Positions 31,705 through 32,660 of a DNA stretch of 32,660 nt are shown in pieces. Under the pieces are notes generated by a model. That model searched no databases and was not told the origin of the DNA. It was given only the letters and a program-made list of their open reading frames with translations. The position numbers and the translations under genes were made by a program. Each line of letters starts with the position of its first letter. Positions within the stretch are counted from its first letter, which is position 1. The stretch is from the NCBI GenBank assembly GCA_016987375.1, contig PJRA01000412.1, positions 1,379,543 to 1,412,202 on the forward strand. The letters run 5' to 3'. Origin of the DNA: Brachionus koreanus (Eukaryota > Rotifera > Eurotatoria > Ploima > Brachionidae).

Positions 31705-32226
31705 GATTAATAAAGATTGTTTTCTTGTTTTCAAGTTTTATTTGTATGTCTAATAATTCAGCGAAATGAAGCATTTTAAGCCCGAAAATGCGGAATAATA
31801 TAGTTTATGATCAAAATTTAATTATCATTCTAAAAAAATAAATTTTATTTTAAATTTTTTTTAAGAATTTAATTGAAAAATTACATGCAGAGACATATTT
31901 TCATGTGTATCAAAACATGTTAAACCATAGCCAAATATTGTACATAATTTAACATGCATAAAATAATGCAGAAAGTTGCAGACATAAAAATTAATTTTAA
32001 TCTGATCATGCCCTTCAATTTTACAAAAATATCTTTTCATTACTTTAAAAAAAAAATAAATGGGAAATTTTCTAATTATTTTCATTTCCGAATTAGAATA
32101 TCTGAAAATATAAATTCTATGTACAAAGAATTAGATGACTTATTTAAATTTATTGTTAATGAATGTATAAAAACTTAATAAAAATCGTTTTATTTATTTA
32201 GAAAAAAATACTAAACAAATAAAAAA
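31705..32226. other. Loop of the inverted duplication, no gene recognised
   Basis: About 520 bases of AT-rich sequence between the two arms. Overlapping open frames of 74 codons occur on both strands (31861-32178) without recognisable motifs, and I regard them as chance. Confidence 0.5.
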
Positions 32227-32372
32227 GACTGATAAAGATTGACTATAATGCAAAAATTTTTATTTAAAATGAATTTTTGAAAATCTTAATAGTTTAAAAA
32301 AATTCCGATCTTATCTCTGACCATGTTGTCTTTGAATAATTTTCAAATTATAAAACGAATTAACTGGCTGAA
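32227..32372 (-). pseudogene. Inverted duplicate of MED8 3' end
   Basis: On the minus strand, 32372-32308 carries the last 20 or so MED8 codons and the stop with a single base change relative to 31561-31625. The 3' UTR copy follows to about 32227. Upstream of 32372 the minus strand does not continue in frame with the native exon (different sequence and a stop), so this is a fragment and not a second working gene within the window. Confidence 0.7.
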
Positions 32373-32660
32373 GGTTTCACGATACAATAAAAGTAACAAT
32401 GCTTAGGAAAAGCTTGAATTCAATAATAATAATGTTATGGTTTTTGAAAATTAACTTTTAGTAGCTAAATTGATTCTTGCATTTTGAATAAAATTTATTT
32501 CTTAAAAATTGATAAAAATTTTTGAATATTTGAAGTGAAATATCTTAGTGGCAAATTTTTTATTTAGATTTTTCACAAAAAAAAAAACAAGATTAAAGAT
32601 TCAACAAATTTTAAACAGAATGATGAGGTTGAAAGCGACTTTTTTTTTGAAGCAATGCAA
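32373..32660. other. Right edge of window, possible exon unresolved
   Basis: AT-rich. From 32568 a plus-strand frame after TATTTAG stays open to the window end (including NFKQNDEVESDFFFEAMQ). It could be the first visible exon of a following gene, but it is only about 31 codons and cut off. Confidence 0.25.

Noticed and set aside
31861..32178. Two 74-codon frames on opposite strands in the loop of the MED8 inverted duplication
   Set aside because: No recognisable motif, opposite-strand overlap and composition typical of background.
32568..32660. Candidate fourth MED8 exon at the window edge
   Set aside because: Its phase does not fit the end of MED8 exon 2, and the exon at 31519-31622 already supplies the conserved C-terminus and stop; kept only as an unresolved edge.

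Overview
This is AT-rich animal nuclear DNA. The genes carry many short (about 45-60 bp) GT-AG introns, polyadenylation signals and metazoan gene families (an MRP4-type ABCC transporter, a calcyphosin, an endosomal syntaxin, Mediator MED8), with non-LTR retrotransposon relics and MITEs between them. Compactness, base composition and retrotransposon style fit a small invertebrate such as a monogonont rotifer (Brachionus-like). That assignment is inference and was not tested by any search.

Layout. Positions 598-12554 hold two head-to-tail full-length ABCC transporter genes, reconstructed exon by exon here as 24 exons/1358 aa and 23 exons/1329 aa, both ending exactly in frame. Positions 12860-15110 hold decayed non-LTR retrotransposon pieces, a 784-base assembly gap and an orphan minus-strand C-terminus abutting it. 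A piggyBac-type MITE lies at 15228-15426. A single-exon gene for a disordered Ser/Arg-rich protein of unknown function lies at 16745-17587. A hAT-type MITE (18243-18339) and an internally deleted minus-strand LINE (about 18511-20006) follow. Positions 20048-24962 show no gene. A two-exon calcyphosin-like EF-hand gene (24963-25579), a ten-exon minus-strand syntaxin 7/12-like gene (27094-28827), an intronless minus-strand small heat-shock protein (29242-30102) and a three-exon MED8 gene (30905-31622) complete the window.

The strongest observation is that the two tandem ABCC paralogs are clearly diverged in their membrane domains yet near-identical, introns included, over two separate tracts of about 1 kb, one over each nucleotide-binding domain. 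This looks like recent gene conversion restricted to the ATPase modules, although an assembly chimera must be excluded. Other notable items are an inverted duplicate of the MED8 last exon and 3' UTR, a foldback element inside a syntaxin intron, a probable GC-AG intron in the second ABCC gene, an intron present in only one ABCC copy, and an sHSP with an unusually long tail.

The genes do not form one pathway. The ABCC pair would export organic anions or xenobiotics at a membrane, the syntaxin acts in endosomal fusion, calcyphosin in calcium signalling, the sHSP as a chaperone and MED8 in RNA polymerase II transcription.
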